Source: Spiroplasma_E sp902809815 (lineage in GTDB: Bacteria > Bacillota_I > Bacilli_A > Mycoplasmatales > VBWQ01). From it: a stretch of 64,000 nucleotides of DNA. The position numbers and the translations under genes are program-made. The notes below the pieces were generated by a model. The model did no database searches. It was not told the DNA's origin and worked only from the letters and a program-made list of their open reading frames with translations. Shown here one piece after another: positions 62,956 to 64,000 of this stretch. The first letter of the stretch is position 1. The number at the start of each line of letters is the position of its first letter. The DNA lies in the NCBI RefSeq assembly GCF_964030925.1, contig NZ_OZ034992.1, forward strand, positions 682,001 through 746,000, in the 5' to 3' direction.

Positions 62956-64000
62956 ATGGATATCGAGTTTAATAAAAAAATTAATGAAGTTAAAGCAAAA
63001 ATTAATATTGTTGAAGTTATGGGTAAATATTTAAATTTGATCCGTAAAGGCAATAATTTTTGAGCTATCTGTCCTTTTCACGAAGACTCTACTCCTTCAT
63101 TATCAATTTCACAAGAAAAACAAATTTATAAATGTTTTTCTTGTGGTGAACAAGGAAACGTTTTTATTTTTTTACAAAAATATAAAAATATTAATTTTAT
63201 TAATGCTCTTAAAGAAGCAGCAGATAATGTTAATTTAAATTTAAAAGAGTTTGATATTAATTTATCTGAATTTAATGTTGAAACTAAAAAAAATCCACTA
63301 AAAATTTTAAATAATATTGCAATGAATTTTTTTAGTTATCAGTTACTAACTGATATTGGTCAAGAAGCAATGAAATATTTACAAAATCGTAATATTACTA
63401 CTGAAAATATTAAATATTTTAATATTGGTTATGCACCTATTAATAATGAATTAATAGATTATCTTAATGCACAAGGTTATAAAGATAATATTGAATTTGT
63501 AAAATTAGGACTTATGAAAATTAATAATAAGGATCAACTTCTTCCTACCTTTTCAAATCGAATTATGTTTGCTATTAAAGATGAAGTTGGAGATTGTGTT
63601 GGTTTTTCTGCAAGAAATTATAATAGAGAAGATAAAAGTTATAAATATATTAATAGTCCAGAAACAGTTTTTTTTAAGAAAAGTAAAATTTTATATAACT
63701 TTAATAATGTTAAAAATTATATTAAAAAAAATGAAGTTATTTATTTGACTGAAGGTTTTATGGATGTTATTGCTCTAAATAATCAAAATATTAAAAATGT
63801 TGTTGCTTTAATGGGAACAAATTTAACAAAAGAACATATTTTACTTTTAAAAAAAATTACTATTAATATTATTATTTTTTTAGATGGTGATTTACCAGGA
63901 AAAATAGCATCTTTAAAAATAGCTAGTGTTTTATTATCAAATAATTTTAAAGTACAAATTATCAATAATGATACTAAATTTGATCCTGATGAATTAATAA
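62956..64000 (+). CDS. dnaG: DNA primase, N-terminal part
   Basis: 348 codons before the window ends. CHC2 zinc finger (CPFHEDSTPSLSI and CFSCGEQG), RNA-polymerase domain, and TOPRIM acids in LTEGFMDVIAL and FLDGDLPGK. Makes primers for replication. Follows glyS by 16 bases, as in other Mollicutes. Confidence 0.95.

Noticed and set aside
1..64000. Many apparent in-frame TGA stops splitting genes
   Set aside because: They fall at conserved Trp positions and motifs continue across them, so they are code-4 tryptophan codons, not stops.

Overview
The window is AT-rich DNA from a wall-less bacterium of the class Mollicutes, most likely a Spiroplasma and perhaps an arthropod symbiont of the ixodetis type. 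UGA is read as tryptophan in almost every gene, including the phage genes, so apparent TGA stops are not stops. Other pointers are the small housekeeping genes, UPF0236/ISLre2 transposons, SemiSWEET-like transporters and many decaying genes. The genus is inferred from overall character; no database was searched.

Layout. 1-4829: the end of relA/spoT, then a T-box leader and the overlapping pair hisS-aspS. 5014-9111: insertion-sequence wreckage (a truncated propeller-protein gene, an IS3-family copy, a truncated UPF0236 transposase, a small zinc-finger gene, an IS5-family copy). 9112-12604 and 32904-about 42203: two halves of one resident prophage ('prophage 2'), all on the minus strand. 12605-32903: a second, apparently complete 20.3-kb prophage ('prophage 1') sitting inside the tail-fibre gene of prophage 2. 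42297-64000: chromosome with ssb remnant, degV, two SemiSWEETs, rsmB-PP2C-pknB-rsgA-rpe-thiN, unknown proteins, MupG-like gene, rpsU, a decayed peptidase/ABC exporter, ybeY-cdd-era, decayed recO, glyS, dnaG.

The main result is how prophage 1 is integrated. It has imperfect terminal inverted repeats starting GG(A/G)CGTATT. It is flanked by a perfect 9-bp direct repeat (GTTAATTTA at 12596-12604 and 32904-32912). No tyrosine or serine integrase was recognised. Next to its right end it carries an intact 387-codon DDE transposase of the UPF0236/ISLre2 type (D162, D246, E346). Removing the element plus one repeat copy, and an IS3 copy plus its TAT repeat, rebuilds one uninterrupted 826-codon tail-fibre gene of prophage 2. 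This points to a tailed phage that integrates by transposition with an IS-type transposase, in the manner of Mu but with an unrelated enzyme.

Within prophage 1, a rightward early operon (13091-17443) holds about 16 small genes, including an ERF-type annealing protein, a RuvC-like resolvase, a ribbon-helix-helix protein and several zinc ribbons. A DUF3800 gene follows. A leftward late operon (31434-18497) runs small terminase, scaffold, major capsid, membrane proteins, a connector/fibre fusion, large terminase, portal, a very large tail protein and a holin-sized membrane protein. Prophage 2 has a different capsid protein but shares the fibre shaft and two small genes with prophage 1, so the two have exchanged modules.
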